Assembly (NCBI GenBank): GCA_030432465.1
Contig: JAUIHB010000002.1
Span: 1 to 43,165 of the forward strand
Length of the DNA stretch: 43,165 nt
Source: Gammaproteobacteria bacterium
Lineage (GTDB): Bacteria; Pseudomonadota; Gammaproteobacteria; Enterobacterales; Kangiellaceae
Direction of reading: 5' to 3'
Numbering within the stretch: the stretch's first letter is position 1; the number at the start of each line of letters is the position of its first letter. Position numbers and translations under genes: made by a program. A model generated the notes under the pieces. It was given only the letters and a program-made list of their open reading frames with translations. It was not told where the DNA came from and did no database searches. Positions 1 through 10,838 of this stretch are shown piece by piece.

Positions 1-1
1 A

Positions 2-379
2 AGAGATTACGAATGTGACTTACAAGGCATTGTAAACAACGGTGTGTATTTTAATTACCTAGAGCATGCACGCCACGAGTTTTTATATGCAAACAATGTC
101 GATTTTGCCAAACTAGCAGCCGATAAAATTAACTTGGTGGTAATACGCAGTGAAATTGATTTTAAAACTTCATTGCAACCGGGCGACGAGTTTTATGTTG
201 AAGTGAGCCCAGAACGCATTTCAAAACTAAAACTTGGTTTTCGTCAACGTGTAGTGAGAAAAAAAGATAACAAAGTAGCCGTAGAGGCACTTGTTATTGG
301 CACATCAGTAAATGAAAAAGGTAGACCCTTTTTACCAAATGAGATCAATGACTTGTTCCCTTTGAGTGGTAGCAAGTAA
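2..379 (+). CDS. Acyl-CoA thioesterase, hotdog fold (4-hydroxybenzoyl-CoA thioesterase-like), 5'-truncated by the window edge
   Basis: The frame is open from base 2 (RDYECDLQGIVNNGVYFNYLEHARHEFL...), matching the hotdog thioesterase D..(G)xVnNxxYf.y.E.aR motif. The GTG at 44 in the ORF track is internal to that motif. Confidence 0.85.
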   Translation, partial: RDYECDLQGIVNNGVYFNYLEHARHEFLYANNVDFAKLAADKINLVVIRSEIDFKTSLQPGDEFYVEVSPERISKLKLGFRQRVVRKKDNKVAVEALVIGTSVNEKGRPFLPNEINDLFPLSGSK

Positions 380-387
380 TCGTCATT

Positions 388-414
388 AAAAAAGGATGCA
401 TAAGCATCCTTTTT
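388..414. terminator. Bidirectional intrinsic terminator between convergent thioesterase and ugd
   Basis: AAAAAAGGATGC-ATAA-GCATCCTTTTT: perfect 6-bp GC-containing stem flanked by A and T tracts, located between two convergent stop codons. Confidence 0.85.
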
Positions 415-415
415 A

Positions 416-1582
416 TTAATCACTACCAAATAAATCGCGCGTATATACTTTATCACTGACATCATCTAACTCTTTATTCATTCGGTTAGTTACAATTACA
501 TCAGATATTCCCTTGAACTCTTCAAAATCTGTTATTACACGCGAGTGAAAGAACTCATTTTCTTTAAGCTCAGGCTCAAATACGACAACTTCGATGCCTT
601 TAGCCTTAATTCGTTTCATAACACCTTGAATTGAAGACGCTCTAAAGTTGTCTGAACCAGATTTCATAATTAATCGATAGACACCAACGACTTTAGGCTT
701 TCTTTTTAAAATTGAATCAGCAATAAAGTCTTTGCGCGTTACGTTAGCATCAACAATTGCACGAATCATATTGTTTGGTACATCTTGATAATTCGCCAAC
801 AACTGTTTTGTATCCTTTGGTAGACAGTAACCACCGTACCCAAAAGATGGGTTGTTATAATGATTCCCAATGCGAGGATCTAAACCAACCCCTTCAATAA
901 TCTGCTTGCTATCTAATCCGTGTGACTCAGCATAACTATCAAGTTCATTAAAATATGCAACTCGCATTGCCAAATACGTATTAGAAAATAACTTAATCGC
1001 CTCAGCTTCTGTTGAATCAGTAAGCAATACATTTACATCCTGCGTTTGAGCACCTTGTTTTAGCAAGCTTGCAAACGTCTCCGCACGTTCTGTGCGCTCA
1101 CCAACAATAATGCGAGAAGGGTGCAAGTTATCATATAACGCTTTGCCTTCTCTTAAAAACTCAGGCGAAAATATAATATTTGATACACCAAACTCTGATT
1201 TTACTTTTTCTGTAAAGCCCACGGGTACAGTCGATTTAATAATAATGGTTGCGCTTGGATTTATCGCTAATACATCTTTAATTACAGACTCTACCGAACT
1301 TGTATTAAAAAAATTGGTTTCAGGGTCATAATCGGTTGGCGTTGCTACAATAACAAAGTCAGCGTCTTGGTACGCTAGTTTTTTATCAATTGTTGCTGAA
1401 AAAGTTAACGCCTTACTTTGTAAAAAATCTTCAACCTCCGCGTCAACAATCGGCGATTTACCGGCGTTTAACAAGGCTACTTTTTCCGCAACTACGTCAA
1501 GTGCAACAACTTCATTATTTTGTGCAAGTAAAAGTGCGTTTGATAGGCCTACATAACCAGTGCCTGCAACTGTTATTTTCAT
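416..1582 (-). CDS. ugd: UDP-glucose 6-dehydrogenase (388-aa short form)
   Basis: N-terminal [21 protein letters not shown] (Rossmann GxGYVGL), [10 protein letters not shown], and [18 protein letters not shown] active-site Cys motif. Confidence 0.95.
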   Translation of the reverse strand: MKITVAGTGYVGLSNALLLAQNNEVVALDVVAEKVALLNAGKSPIVDAEVEDFLQSKALTFSATIDKKLAYQDADFVIVATPTDYDPETNFFNTSSVESVIKDVLAINPSATIIIKSTVPVGFTEKVKSEFGVSNIIFSPEFLREGKALYDNLHPSRIIVGERTERAETFASLLKQGAQTQDVNVLLTDSTEAEAIKLFSNTYLAMRVAYFNELDSYAESHGLDSKQIIEGVGLDPRIGNHYNNPSFGYGGYCLPKDTKQLLANYQDVPNNMIRAIVDANVTRKDFIADSILKRKPKVVGVYRLIMKSGSDNFRASSIQGVMKRIKAKGIEVVVFEPELKENEFFHSRVITDFEEFKGISDVIVTNRMNKELDDVSDKVYTRDLFGSD

Positions 1583-1596
1583 TTAGATTCCAATTA

Positions 1597-2496
1597 TTAA
1601 ATTTGCTTTGAGTGTTCCAATGCTTTTTCTGCGATAAACTGAGAAAAGTCCCGCCCTACTAATTGGTGACGTAACGAATACTCAACAAATGCTTTCATAT
1701 ATCCGAGTTTGTCACCACAATCATGGCTTTTACCACTCATATGATGTGCTTCAACAATTTCACGCTCAATAAGCTTATCGATTGCATCTGTAAGTTGAAT
1801 TTCTCCACCAGCTCCTACAGGCGTATTTTCTAATAACGGCCAAATATTATCTGATAACACATATCGCCCTACAACAGCTAAGTTTGATGGAGCTTTGTCA
1901 ATTTCTGGCTTCTCAACCATTGAATTGATTACTGCGTTATCACCTGGACTTGTTGTCTCTTGACCAATATCTGCGATGCCATACTTATTAGTTTCTTCCT
2001 TTGGCACTTCTTGTAGTAAAATCTGACTATGTTTTGATTTTTCAAACCGATTAACCATAGCAGATAAATTTTCACTACCTTGGTTAGCTGTACTCTCATC
2101 AAGGATTACATCAGGCAAAACAACTACGAATGGGTTATTTCCCACAATCGGTTTAGCACACAACACCGCATGCCCTAACCCTTTAGCTTCACCCTGTCTA
2201 ACATGCATAATAGTAACGTCTTCGGGGCAAATCGATCTTACATCTTCTAATAATTGACGCTTCACTCGCTTCTCAAGCGTCGCTTCTAGCTCATAAGACG
2301 TGTCAAAATGGTTTTCGATAGCATTCTTTGATGAATGCGTAACTAATACGACTTCTTTTATTCCTGCTGCAACACATTCATCAACAATATATTGAATTAA
2401 AGGTTTGTCCGCTAAAGGAAGCATTTCTTTTGGGATAGCTTTGGTCATAGGCAACATTCTGGTGCCTAGGCCAGCTACTGGTATTACTGCTTTCAC
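1597..2496 (-). CDS. galU: UTP--glucose-1-phosphate uridylyltransferase
   Basis: [40 protein letters not shown] signature; [32 protein letters not shown]. Confidence 0.96.
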   Translation of the reverse strand: MKAVIPVAGLGTRMLPMTKAIPKEMLPLADKPLIQYIVDECVAAGIKEVVLVTHSSKNAIENHFDTSYELEATLEKRVKRQLLEDVRSICPEDVTIMHVRQGEAKGLGHAVLCAKPIVGNNPFVVVLPDVILDESTANQGSENLSAMVNRFEKSKHSQILLQEVPKEETNKYGIADIGQETTSPGDNAVINSMVEKPEIDKAPSNLAVVGRYVLSDNIWPLLENTPVGAGGEIQLTDAIDKLIEREIVEAHHMSGKSHDCGDKLGYMKAFVEYSLRHQLVGRDFSQFIAEKALEHSKQI

Positions 2497-2551
2497 TGTT
2501 AATCCATTATTTTTTTATGGATGGAATTTTTGCATAAAAAAATAGTAATTT

Positions 2552-3565
2552 CTACTGATAACCATTGGGATTTTGACTTTGCCAACGCCATGCATCGACC
2601 ATCATATCGTCTAGTCCGCGCTCTGCTACCCAGCCTAATTCATTTTTAGCTTTTTCAGGATTTGCATAGCTCATTGCGATATCTCCCGAACGACGCGGTT
2701 TTATTTCAAACTTAACGGTTCTTTTTGATGCTACTTCAAAGGCTTTAACCATCTCAAGTACAGAGAAACCATTTCCAGTGCCTAAGTTATAGACTAACGC
2801 CCCATTAGCTGATTCTAACTTGCTAAGCGCCTTTAAATGACCAAGTGCAAGGTCAACCACATGAATATAATCACGTACACCTGTACCATCCGGCGTGTCA
2901 TAGTCATCACCGAAGACGCCTAAGCAATCCAATTTACCGATAGCGACTTGTGAGATGTAAGGCAACAAATTGTTTGGAATATCGTTGGGGTCTTCACCAA
3001 TCAGGCCTGACTTATGCGCACCTACTGGATTGAAATAACGTAAAATTGCAAAACGCCATTTTTCATTTGATGCGGCTAAATCTTGAAAAATACGTTCAAC
3101 CATGTACTTAGATGTTCCGTAAGGGTTACTTGTTCCCCCTACCGGAGCGGTTTCAACGACAGGTAGTGATTCTGGCGTACCATAAACATTTGCAGACGAG
3201 CTAAAGACTAATTTGTTAACACCTGCTCTATCCATTGCTGCGAGCAGATTGAGCGTGCCTTGAACGTTATTCTCATAATACTTATGCGGCATGGTAATAG
3301 ACTCATTCACAGACTTTAGCCCTGCAAAATGAACAACACTATCAATACTATGCTTAGTAAAAATTGAATCTAACAGCTCAGAATCTAAAATATCACCTTG
3401 ATAAAATGTTACTGACTTATCTGTGATGTGCTGAACACGCTTTAACGCTTCTTCGGATGAATTTGATAAGTTATCAATTACCACAACATCAAAATTCGTT
3501 TGCAAAAACTCAACTACAGTATGCGAGCCAATATACCCCGCCCCACCAGTAACCAGTACCGTCAT
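2552..3565 (-). CDS. galE: UDP-glucose 4-epimerase
   Basis: [53 protein letters not shown] (YxxxK); [18 protein letters not shown]. Confidence 0.96.
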   Translation of the reverse strand: MTVLVTGGAGYIGSHTVVEFLQTNFDVVVIDNLSNSSEEALKRVQHITDKSVTFYQGDILDSELLDSIFTKHSIDSVVHFAGLKSVNESITMPHKYYENNVQGTLNLLAAMDRAGVNKLVFSSSANVYGTPESLPVVETAPVGGTSNPYGTSKYMVERIFQDLAASNEKWRFAILRYFNPVGAHKSGLIGEDPNDIPNNLLPYISQVAIGKLDCLGVFGDDYDTPDGTGVRDYIHVVDLALGHLKALSKLESANGALVYNLGTGNGFSVLEMVKAFEVASKRTVKFEIKPRRSGDIAMSYANPEKAKNELGWVAERGLDDMMVDAWRWQSQNPNGYQ

Positions 3566-3583
3566 TTGTTAAATCCTTAAACG

Positions 3584-4540
3584 TTATGAGTAGTAATCGC
3601 CAAATACTTGATAAAATCGTGTGAGTTCACTTTCACTTAGTTGGTTTATTCCAGCTGCTGCTGCTCGCCCACCACCGGTCGCAAATTGAGTTACTACTTT
3701 GTCTGCACCTTGTTTATTATTTAATGGCGCCCTAATACTTACAGTATAGCCCGACTCTTTATGATGAGTGAGTACAGCATGGGCTTTATCTGGCGATTGA
3801 TTAGCGAGTTCGTTGCCAAGTACACCACTAATTCTACGTGACCAAGCAGCATTCTCTAAACAAATTACTTTAACAGCGTCATTTTCAAATAACACATCAG
3901 CAGACTGCGCTTTATCCATATCACTTTGATAAGCTGACTCAAGTTGATAAAAAACTGAATCAACTTCTTCAATAAGCGTAAGTGGTGACGGATAATTTAA
4001 TAGCAACTCGAACAATTTTTCAGGCGCGAAATGCAAATCTTCTACTGAGCTGCCATAGCCGTTGTAATTAATATAAATACCCAGGGCTCTTAACTTTGCT
4101 TTTTGCTCTTCAGTTAAACCCAGTTTATCTGCTTCTTGATCCGCTTTAGCAATCATGTTATCGCCATATGCTGCGGTAATTGCCCACAGATGAAACTGGT
4201 GATTTAACAAATCACTGACAATCAAGCTAGTACAGGTATTAGCATCAAGATCAATGTGTGCATCTAAATTCGCATGCTCTGGAATATCGCCCGCTCTGTG
4301 ATGATCCGCATAAAATACCTTGGCACCAGCTTCTAAGCATTGTATTAGCGCTTCTTTATTTTTCTCCATTGAGATATCAAGTACGCGAACAACATCACCT
4401 GCTGTGGCCTCAACCTGCTGCAGTAACTGAATATCTCGTTTTACACCGGTAATTTTTTTACTCTCGGTAGGATTTGCAAGTTGTAATTGCAATAATGCGA
4501 TAATGCCATCGGCATCACCGTTAAATACGTCGTAGTTCAT
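3584..4540 (-). CDS. DHH-family phosphoesterase
   Basis: NGDADGI motif near the N-terminus, FYADHHRAGDIP (DHH) and GGGRAAAAGI near the C-terminus (DHHA1-like GGG motif). Confidence 0.8.
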   Translation of the reverse strand: MNYDVFNGDADGIIALLQLQLANPTESKKITGVKRDIQLLQQVEATAGDVVRVLDISMEKNKEALIQCLEAGAKVFYADHHRAGDIPEHANLDAHIDLDANTCTSLIVSDLLNHQFHLWAITAAYGDNMIAKADQEADKLGLTEEQKAKLRALGIYINYNGYGSSVEDLHFAPEKLFELLLNYPSPLTLIEEVDSVFYQLESAYQSDMDKAQSADVLFENDAVKVICLENAAWSRRISGVLGNELANQSPDKAHAVLTHHKESGYTVSIRAPLNNKQGADKVVTQFATGGGRAAAAGINQLSESELTRFYQVFGDYYS

Positions 4541-4645
4541 TCATCCATTTCCAACTGGAATTTAAAAAATATTTTGGCAAATCTTCTCTAAAAATTTTAA
4601 CTGATGCAAATAACTTTTATTCAATGATTAAGCATTTCTGCAAAA

Positions 4646-6373
4646 TCAAAATGGGAAAAATAACGGAATGGCCAGTAACACACAGATACTGTAGACAATC
4701 GAAATGGGTAAACCTGCTTTAATAAAATCAGTCAATCTATATTGCCCTGCATTGAAAACCATTAAATTAGTTTGATAGCCGTAAGGGCTGATAAAGCTGG
4801 CACTAGCGCCAAAGGCGACAGCCATTACAAATGGCATACTACTAACCCCTAACCCTTCAGCTAAACTAAACGCTAATGGGAAAATTAATGCTGCTGCTGC
4901 ATTGTTTGTCACTAACTCAGTAAAAATTAAGGTAATTAAAAACACCCCAACTAACGCTAAATAAACACTTTGCGACGATAATCCTTGCCCAACTGTTTCG
5001 GTAATTAGCTGGCTAATACCAACATTTTCAAATGTTGTTGCAAGTGATAAAGCGCTTGTTACAACTATCCACAAGTCTAGTGGCAATCGCCTTTTTATTT
5101 CATTAACTGTTAGCGAGTTAGTAAAGATCAATATTGCTAAATAAAATAACAGACAGTTTAAAAGGGGAATAGAAAATAGCAAGCTAGCGCCTATTGCAGC
5201 AAAAAAGCCAAATATCGCGATGTTTTCTTTTTTTCCCTCTAAAATATATTGCGCTTTAATATCGCTGAGTATAAAAAAGTTTTTACTTAAATTAGTGCGC
5301 TTTACAAAGTCAGGTCCTACAGCCAATACTATAAAATCCCCAACTTTGATTTTCACCTCACCAAGCTTGCCGGATAACCGCTCGCCATCGCGCCTAATGG
5401 CAACTACAGCAGCACCAAATTTAGACCTAAAATTAGCATGTTTTAGTGTTCTACCAACCAAACTGGAACTTGGTTTAACCATCACTTCCGTTAGATTATC
5501 ACTTAGTAACCCTTCAGCATCTGCAAATAACTTTAGCCCCTTATACTGCTTAAGAGCCAATACATTCTTTACATCTCCTGAGAAAATTAGTTTATCATTT
5601 TCGCGAATTAATTGGTTAGGGGCTACTGGTGAAATTAACCTTCCATCTCGAATGATTTCAACTAAAAATAGAGACTCTAAACTACGTAAATTATTTTGCT
5701 CAACTGTTTTTCCAATTAATTCAGAGTTAGCTTCTACTCTGGCCTCAAGAAAATAATCAGCCATATTTGCTGATTGTTTGGTTGTCGCTGGCAAGAGCTT
5801 AATAATTAGTACAACCACAAAAAAACATGCAAAACTAACGGTTAAACCAAGTGGTAAAAAAGCAAAAAAATCGAGCCCTTGCTCTCCTTTTTCTATCAAC
5901 ATTGAATTTACTATTAAGTTTGTTGAAGTGCCTATTAGGGTTAGCGTGCCTCCTAATATTGCTGCGTAAGATACTGGAATTAACAGTTTGTTACTGTCAA
6001 CAGCTGCGTTATTCTTAATTGGACCAATCAAGGTAGCAACTACCGCTGTATTGTTCAAAAACCCCGAAGCAAGCCAAGTTGCAAATAAAGTGCGTAATGT
6101 GGAGCGGGTTCTATGACCATTTAACAAATAACCAGATAACTTTTTTAAAGAGCGGGTACGCTCTATTGAGAAAGCGCACACAACTAACAATAGTAAAGTA
6201 ACTAAACCAGGGTTAACTGCATTAGATAATACTTGTTTAATACTGATCGCTGAAATAGCTAAGCAAGCAAGCGTAGAACACGCAAATACCCTAACGCCGT
6301 GTTGCTGAAATTTTATTAAAGCAACTACTGTAAAAATGAAAATCCCTGTTACTATAAATTGCTCTAAGCTCAT
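4646..6373 (-). CDS. SLC13/DASS-family permease with two TrkA-C-like domains, probable sulfate transporter
   Basis: Many TM segments; ASGFLNNTAVVATLIGP and TNNAAAALIFPLAFSLAEGLG loops typical of DASS carriers; central LIGKTVEQNNLRSL... and LVGRTLKHANFRSKFGAAVVAIRRDGER RCK-C-like blocks; adjacent to cysND. Confidence 0.82.
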   Translation of the reverse strand: MSLEQFIVTGIFIFTVVALIKFQQHGVRVFACSTLACLAISAISIKQVLSNAVNPGLVTLLLLVVCAFSIERTRSLKKLSGYLLNGHRTRSTLRTLFATWLASGFLNNTAVVATLIGPIKNNAAVDSNKLLIPVSYAAILGGTLTLIGTSTNLIVNSMLIEKGEQGLDFFAFLPLGLTVSFACFFVVVLIIKLLPATTKQSANMADYFLEARVEANSELIGKTVEQNNLRSLESLFLVEIIRDGRLISPVAPNQLIRENDKLIFSGDVKNVLALKQYKGLKLFADAEGLLSDNLTEVMVKPSSSLVGRTLKHANFRSKFGAAVVAIRRDGERLSGKLGEVKIKVGDFIVLAVGPDFVKRTNLSKNFFILSDIKAQYILEGKKENIAIFGFFAAIGASLLFSIPLLNCLLFYLAILIFTNSLTVNEIKRRLPLDLWIVVTSALSLATTFENVGISQLITETVGQGLSSQSVYLALVGVFLITLIFTELVTNNAAAALIFPLAFSLAEGLGVSSMPFVMAVAFGASASFISPYGYQTNLMVFNAGQYRLTDFIKAGLPISIVYSICVLLAIPLFFPF

Positions 6374-6403
6374 TATTTTTCTTGTTTTGGTTGATTATGA
6401 AAT

Positions 6404-6443
6404 AAAAAAAGAGACTCAAGTATGTCACATGAATCTCTTTTTT
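6404..6443. terminator. Bidirectional-looking intrinsic terminator downstream of cysN
   Basis: AAAAAAAGAGACTCA...TGAATCTCTTTTTT inverted repeat (one mismatch) with A/T tracts, between the cysN stop and the permease start. Confidence 0.7.
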
Positions 6444-6475
6444 ACTCTATTAGTAATACGATAAATCGTACTTAT

Positions 6476-7885
6476 TTAGCTGATAGGTTTAGCGCCCCAT
6501 TCAGGGTAATGAGTACGAACATATTCATTTAATGATATCTCAGCTTGCGTATAGGTTTTCACAGTAGCACGCGCTTCAGGCTGCAATGCCTCTGACACCA
6601 TGCCAGCTCCAACCGTTACATTTGTCAGACGGTCAATGATTACGAACGCACCTGTTTGACGGTTTTCATCATAATGGTCAAACGCAACCTTTTGATTTAA
6701 CTTAACTTCACACTCAGCAATCTCGTTCAATGCTAAAGCGTTCGTTTCTTGATGTTGCAGTGTATTAACATCTATTTTGTGATGAATACGGGCAATTTCA
6801 GCAGTTGTCTGTTTGGTAGCAAACTTAATTAGATACTCTTTGTGTGGTACACATTCATCTTCTGCCATCCAAACAATATTAGCAACTAAACGATCTGAAA
6901 TGCACGGGCTATCACCTTGCTGAATAATCATATCACCACGGCTAATATCAACTTCTTCGCTCGTCGTTAATGTAACCGCTAATGGCGCTGACGCTGATTC
7001 TAGTTGACCATCAAATGTATCAATTGATTTTATTGTCGTCTCAATACCTGAAGGTAACACTGTAATTTTATCGCCTACTGATACTGTGCCAGATGCAATT
7101 GTTCCTGCAAAACCACGGTAATCTAAGTTAGGACGGTTTACGTACTGAACCGGAAAACGGAAAGATTCCATTGTAGCGTTAGCGTTAAGTTCTATACTTT
7201 CTAGTGTTGCCATAAGTGGCTCACCTTGATACCAAGGTGTTTTTTCACTTTGACTAACAACATTATCGCCTTCTAGTGCTGAAATCGGCTTAAAATGAAT
7301 TTCTTCAATATTTAATGATTTCGCTAACTCGCGATAATCATCACAAATCTCGTTAAAACGCTGCTCAGAGAAATCAACTAGATCCATCTTATTAACTGCA
7401 ACAATCACTTGCTTAATACCAAGTAATGATACGATAAAGCTATGACGTTTTGTTTGCGTTTGCACACCGAAACGCGCATCAATTAAAATAATCGCCAAAT
7501 CAGCGGTTGAAGCACCTGTTGCCATATTACGAGTATATTGCTCATGCCCTGGAGTATCAGCAATAATAAACTTACGCTTATCTGTCGAAAAATAACGATA
7601 AGCTACATCAATTGTAATGCCTTGCTCACGTTCTGACTGCAAACCGTCTACAAGAAGTGCTAAATCGACTTTTTCACCCGTTGTACCAACTTTTTTACTG
7701 TCTTTTTCAATCGCCGCCAGTTGGTCTTCAAAGATCATTTTAGAGTCATGAAGTAACCGGCCTATAAGCGTACTTTTACCATCATCAACTGAACCACATG
7801 TAATAAACCGCAACAGCTCTTTATTTTCATGTTGTTGTAAGTAAGCAAGAATATCTTTTTCAATTAAACTCGATGCATGGCTCAT
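6476..7885 (-). CDS. cysN: Sulfate adenylyltransferase subunit 1 (GTPase)
   Basis: [24 protein letters not shown] (G1), [18 protein letters not shown] (G3), NKMDLVDF (G4). No C-terminal APS kinase fusion at 469 aa. Confidence 0.95.
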   Translation of the reverse strand: MSHASSLIEKDILAYLQQHENKELLRFITCGSVDDGKSTLIGRLLHDSKMIFEDQLAAIEKDSKKVGTTGEKVDLALLVDGLQSEREQGITIDVAYRYFSTDKRKFIIADTPGHEQYTRNMATGASTADLAIILIDARFGVQTQTKRHSFIVSLLGIKQVIVAVNKMDLVDFSEQRFNEICDDYRELAKSLNIEEIHFKPISALEGDNVVSQSEKTPWYQGEPLMATLESIELNANATMESFRFPVQYVNRPNLDYRGFAGTIASGTVSVGDKITVLPSGIETTIKSIDTFDGQLESASAPLAVTLTTSEEVDISRGDMIIQQGDSPCISDRLVANIVWMAEDECVPHKEYLIKFATKQTTAEIARIHHKIDVNTLQHQETNALALNEIAECEVKLNQKVAFDHYDENRQTGAFVIIDRLTNVTVGAGMVSEALQPEARATVKTYTQAEISLNEYVRTHYPEWGAKPIS

Positions 7886-8787
7886 TAGAAGTACCCCTCC
7901 ATTTTTTTCTTTTCCATACTGCCTGAAGAGTCATGATCAATTGCGCGACCTTGGCGCTCAGATGTTTTCGTAAGTAGCATTTCTTGAATAATTTCAGGTA
8001 GTGTATTAGCTTCTGATTCAACAGCTCCTGTTAATGGGTAACAGCCGAGCGTTCTAAAACGAACCATTTTGTGCTCAATCTCGTTTTGGTCTTCAATCGG
8101 CATACGCTCATCATCAACCATTATTAACATGCCATCACGCTCTACTACTGGGCGTTTTTCAGCAAGATAAAGTGGCACGATATCGATATTTTCAAGATAG
8201 ATGTATTGCCAAATATCCAATTCTGTCCAGTTACTCAAAGGAAAAACACGAATGCTTTCACCTTGTTCAACTTTAGAGTTGTAAATATTCCAAAGCTCTG
8301 GACGCTGGTTTTTAGGATCCCAACGATGATTTTTATCACGGAAAGAATAAACACGCTCTTTAGCACGTGATTTTTCTTCATCACGGCGTGCTCCACCAAA
8401 CGCAGCATCATAACCACCAGCATTAAGCGCTTGTTTCAAGGCTTGCGTTTTCATTATATCAGTGTGCTTCGAGCTACCATGAGTGAATGGGCCGATACCA
8501 GCTGCTAGCCCCTCAGGGTTTTTATGTACAATTAAATCAAAATCATACTCTTTCGCGATGCGGTCACGAAATTCAATCATCTCTTTAAATTTCCAATCTG
8601 TATCAACGTGTAGCAGAGGAAAAGGTATTTTTGCAGGAGCAAACGCCTTACGCGCAAGATGAAGTAAAACAGATGAATCTTTACCAATAGAGTAAAGCAT
8701 TACAGGGTTTTCAAACTCTGCAACTACTTCGCGAATAATATGAATAGCTTCAGCTTCCAAAGCTTTCAAATGAGTCAATTTATCCAT
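7885..8787 (-). CDS. cysD: Sulfate adenylyltransferase subunit 2
   Basis: [20 protein letters not shown]-loop; [23 protein letters not shown]-terminal [13 protein letters not shown]. 1-nt overlap with cysN. Confidence 0.96.
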   Translation of the reverse strand: MDKLTHLKALEAEAIHIIREVVAEFENPVMLYSIGKDSSVLLHLARKAFAPAKIPFPLLHVDTDWKFKEMIEFRDRIAKEYDFDLIVHKNPEGLAAGIGPFTHGSSKHTDIMKTQALKQALNAGGYDAAFGGARRDEEKSRAKERVYSFRDKNHRWDPKNQRPELWNIYNSKVEQGESIRVFPLSNWTELDIWQYIYLENIDIVPLYLAEKRPVVERDGMLIMVDDERMPIEDQNEIEHKMVRFRTLGCYPLTGAVESEANTLPEIIQEMLLTKTSERQGRAIDHDSSGSMEKKKMEGYF

Positions 8788-8829
8788 AACAATTCTCTTT
8801 TAACTAGTGGCGCTAGTTACTAATTTTAA

Positions 8830-9183
8830 TTAATTTTGGTTCTTCTTAACCTGCTCAAGTTCCATTTCGACTATGGCAAGTTTTTGTGCGATTCTATCTA
8901 ATTTAACTTGTGTTTTAGCTCTTTCAATATCAGCTATTAACGCTTTCAACATTAGTAACAAACAGGCCAAAATAACAGGTAAAATTGGAGAGTAAGCGAT
9001 TCCGACCCATTGCGCGGCGATATCAGCTAATTGAGGGTATATCCCCAACACTAAAATTGCTAATGCCAATACTAACCATCGAAAGGCGGCTCCCATCAAG
9101 ATGGAATCCCGACGAATTAGCACTAATACAAATAAGAAGAAAATGACAGCAATGATTGAGGTAAAAAATTGATATGCTTGCAA
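8830..9183 (-). CDS. DUF2304-like small membrane protein
   Basis: 117 aa; RRDSILMGAAFRWLVLALAILVLGIYPQLADIAAQWVGI followed by hydrophobic helices; directly upstream of a DPM1-like GT2, the usual DUF2304 context. Confidence 0.72.
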   Translation of the reverse strand: MQAYQFFTSIIAVIFFLFVLVLIRRDSILMGAAFRWLVLALAILVLGIYPQLADIAAQWVGIAYSPILPVILACLLLMLKALIADIERAKTQVKLDRIAQKLAIVEMELEQVKKNQN

Positions 9184-9185
9184 AG

Positions 9186-9890
9186 TTAATCCTTAATCTC
9201 TGCCGAAATTAATTTATTTGTTTTAGCTAATTTACTCAAACAAAGCACTGTAGTGTAAGTCATATAATAGAAGACAGCCCACCACGAATAGAAAATACGA
9301 GATATTCCTACTGTTCTATCATGCATCTGAACATCAACTTCCCCTTTCGTTATTTCGAACGTTCTTAATAATAAGAGTACACCCACATCTTGATATTCAA
9401 GTAAGCTCGCCTCTTTACGACTAAGGACTTTAATCGCTTTTTGGTCATATAGGCGTAACCCAGAAGTTAAGTCTTGAACCTTCACGCCTGAAAGCTTTCG
9501 AAAAAACTTCCACGCTATGTGCCTTGCAACAGACCCGCGACTCAAACATGAGCCGATGACTATATTTAATTTAAACTTCTCTTGAAACTTTCGTAGCTTA
9601 CAAATTTCTTGTGCTAAATGTTGTTGATCCGCATCAAAGGTCACTGCATATCTAACATTAATTTTATCTGCATAGCGCAATCCAGCTTGTGTCGCTTTCC
9701 ATGCTCCTAGATTGTAGGGCAAAGACATTACTCTAACACCTGAATTTTTTGCACAAATAGCTGTATTATCTGTACTGCAATCATCTACAACTAGAATGTT
9801 GTGATAACCAAAACCACGTAAATCTTCAATAACTAATGCGATTGTCGATTCTTCATTATGTGCAGGGATGATAACGAGAGTGTCTTCCAT
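9186..9890 (-). CDS. Glycosyltransferase family 2 (polyprenyl-phosphate glycosyltransferase-like)
   Basis: LVIIPAHNEESTIALVIEDLRGFGYHNILVVDDCSTDNT; FDADQQH; DLTSGLRLYDQKAIKVL. Confidence 0.85.
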   Translation of the reverse strand: MEDTLVIIPAHNEESTIALVIEDLRGFGYHNILVVDDCSTDNTAICAKNSGVRVMSLPYNLGAWKATQAGLRYADKINVRYAVTFDADQQHLAQEICKLRKFQEKFKLNIVIGSCLSRGSVARHIAWKFFRKLSGVKVQDLTSGLRLYDQKAIKVLSRKEASLLEYQDVGVLLLLRTFEITKGEVDVQMHDRTVGISRIFYSWWAVFYYMTYTTVLCLSKLAKTNKLISAEIKD

Positions 9891-9956
9891 GGTACTTTAA
9901 ATTAAGCTCAAAAATAATTGCAAGATTTTCAATATGTATAAACGAAGAGTTTACAC

Positions 9957-10838
9957 TTAAACGGACGTTATGAAAAACTGAAAATACCGATAAGCTAGTT
10001 TAAATCTGAAAAAGAGCATATTTTTAACAATCAAGAACAGCAAGTGTAGTTTAATTATTCGCTTTTTTGATGCTGTTCGTTTTACTTTAGATCTTGCACT
10101 AAACAAATTTGAAACCTGGTTATAAATAGCCACCTCTTCAGTAAAACGATCGCAGGTCACTGTTAATTTACTGGTTTGATTTTCCTTATGGCGTCGATAA
10201 CAATATAACTTATCATGCACTCCCAAAATCTTCTTACCCACTACCAATAGGTCAATATAAAATTGAAAGTCAGTTACCATTTTCCATTTTTTATTAAATA
10301 CGCACTTACCTAATAGCGACTTGCGATAGCATATAGTCGGACAAAATATATAACACCCCTTTAATAGTGAAATGATACCTTGCTCACCTTGCAGAGCGAT
10401 AAATTTAGTTCTAGGTCGAATAAAATTTTTCACCAAATCAGGGAAGGAAGTCATCTTTTTTGAAGCCTCATCGACAATAGTTGCACCACAGAAAAAAGCT
10501 GACACATCAGGACTAGAATCGGCTAATGATTTCATTTTCAATATATAGTCGGCACATAATAAATCATCGCTGTGGAGTAGCGTAACTAGGTCTGTCTGAG
10601 ATGATGTTATAGCAAAGTTCCAGTTCCCAGCCATTGTTCTATCATTTGTATTATAGATATACCTTAGCGATATATTCTTATACTTCATCGCTAGTTTTTG
10701 TAACTCTTGGTTAGGAGTTTCATCACCATCCACGATCAACAGTTCATAACAATCAAGCGACTGATTCATTACGGAGTTTATTGCCTGTTCTAAATAGTCT
10801 AAATTAGGCCTGTAACAGGGAATTGCTATAGTAATCAT
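9957..10838 (-). CDS. Glycosyltransferase family 2
   Basis: ITIAIPCYRPNLDYLEQAINSVMNQSLDCYELLIVDGD; LLHSDDLLCADYI; 4-nt overlap with the upstream GT2. Confidence 0.85.
   Translation of the reverse strand: MITIAIPCYRPNLDYLEQAINSVMNQSLDCYELLIVDGDETPNQELQKLAMKYKNISLRYIYNTNDRTMAGNWNFAITSSQTDLVTLLHSDDLLCADYILKMKSLADSSPDVSAFFCGATIVDEASKKMTSFPDLVKNFIRPRTKFIALQGEQGIISLLKGCYIFCPTICYRKSLLGKCVFNKKWKMVTDFQFYIDLLVVGKKILGVHDKLYCYRRHKENQTSKLTVTCDRFTEEVAIYNQVSNLFSARSKVKRTASKKRIIKLHLLFLIVKNMLFFRFKLAYRYFQFFITSV

Noticed and set aside
44-379. GTG at 44 as the true start of the thioesterase
   Set aside because: The upstream in-frame residues (RDYECDLQGIVNNG) belong to the conserved hotdog motif, so the gene begins outside the window.
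416-4540. ugd-galU-galE cluster as novel
   Set aside because: Standard nucleotide-sugar genes commonly found at the end of polysaccharide loci.
5220-5756. 178-aa plus-strand ORF inside the SLC13 permease
   Set aside because: Antisense to a well-supported membrane protein; composition is a mirror of the real frame.
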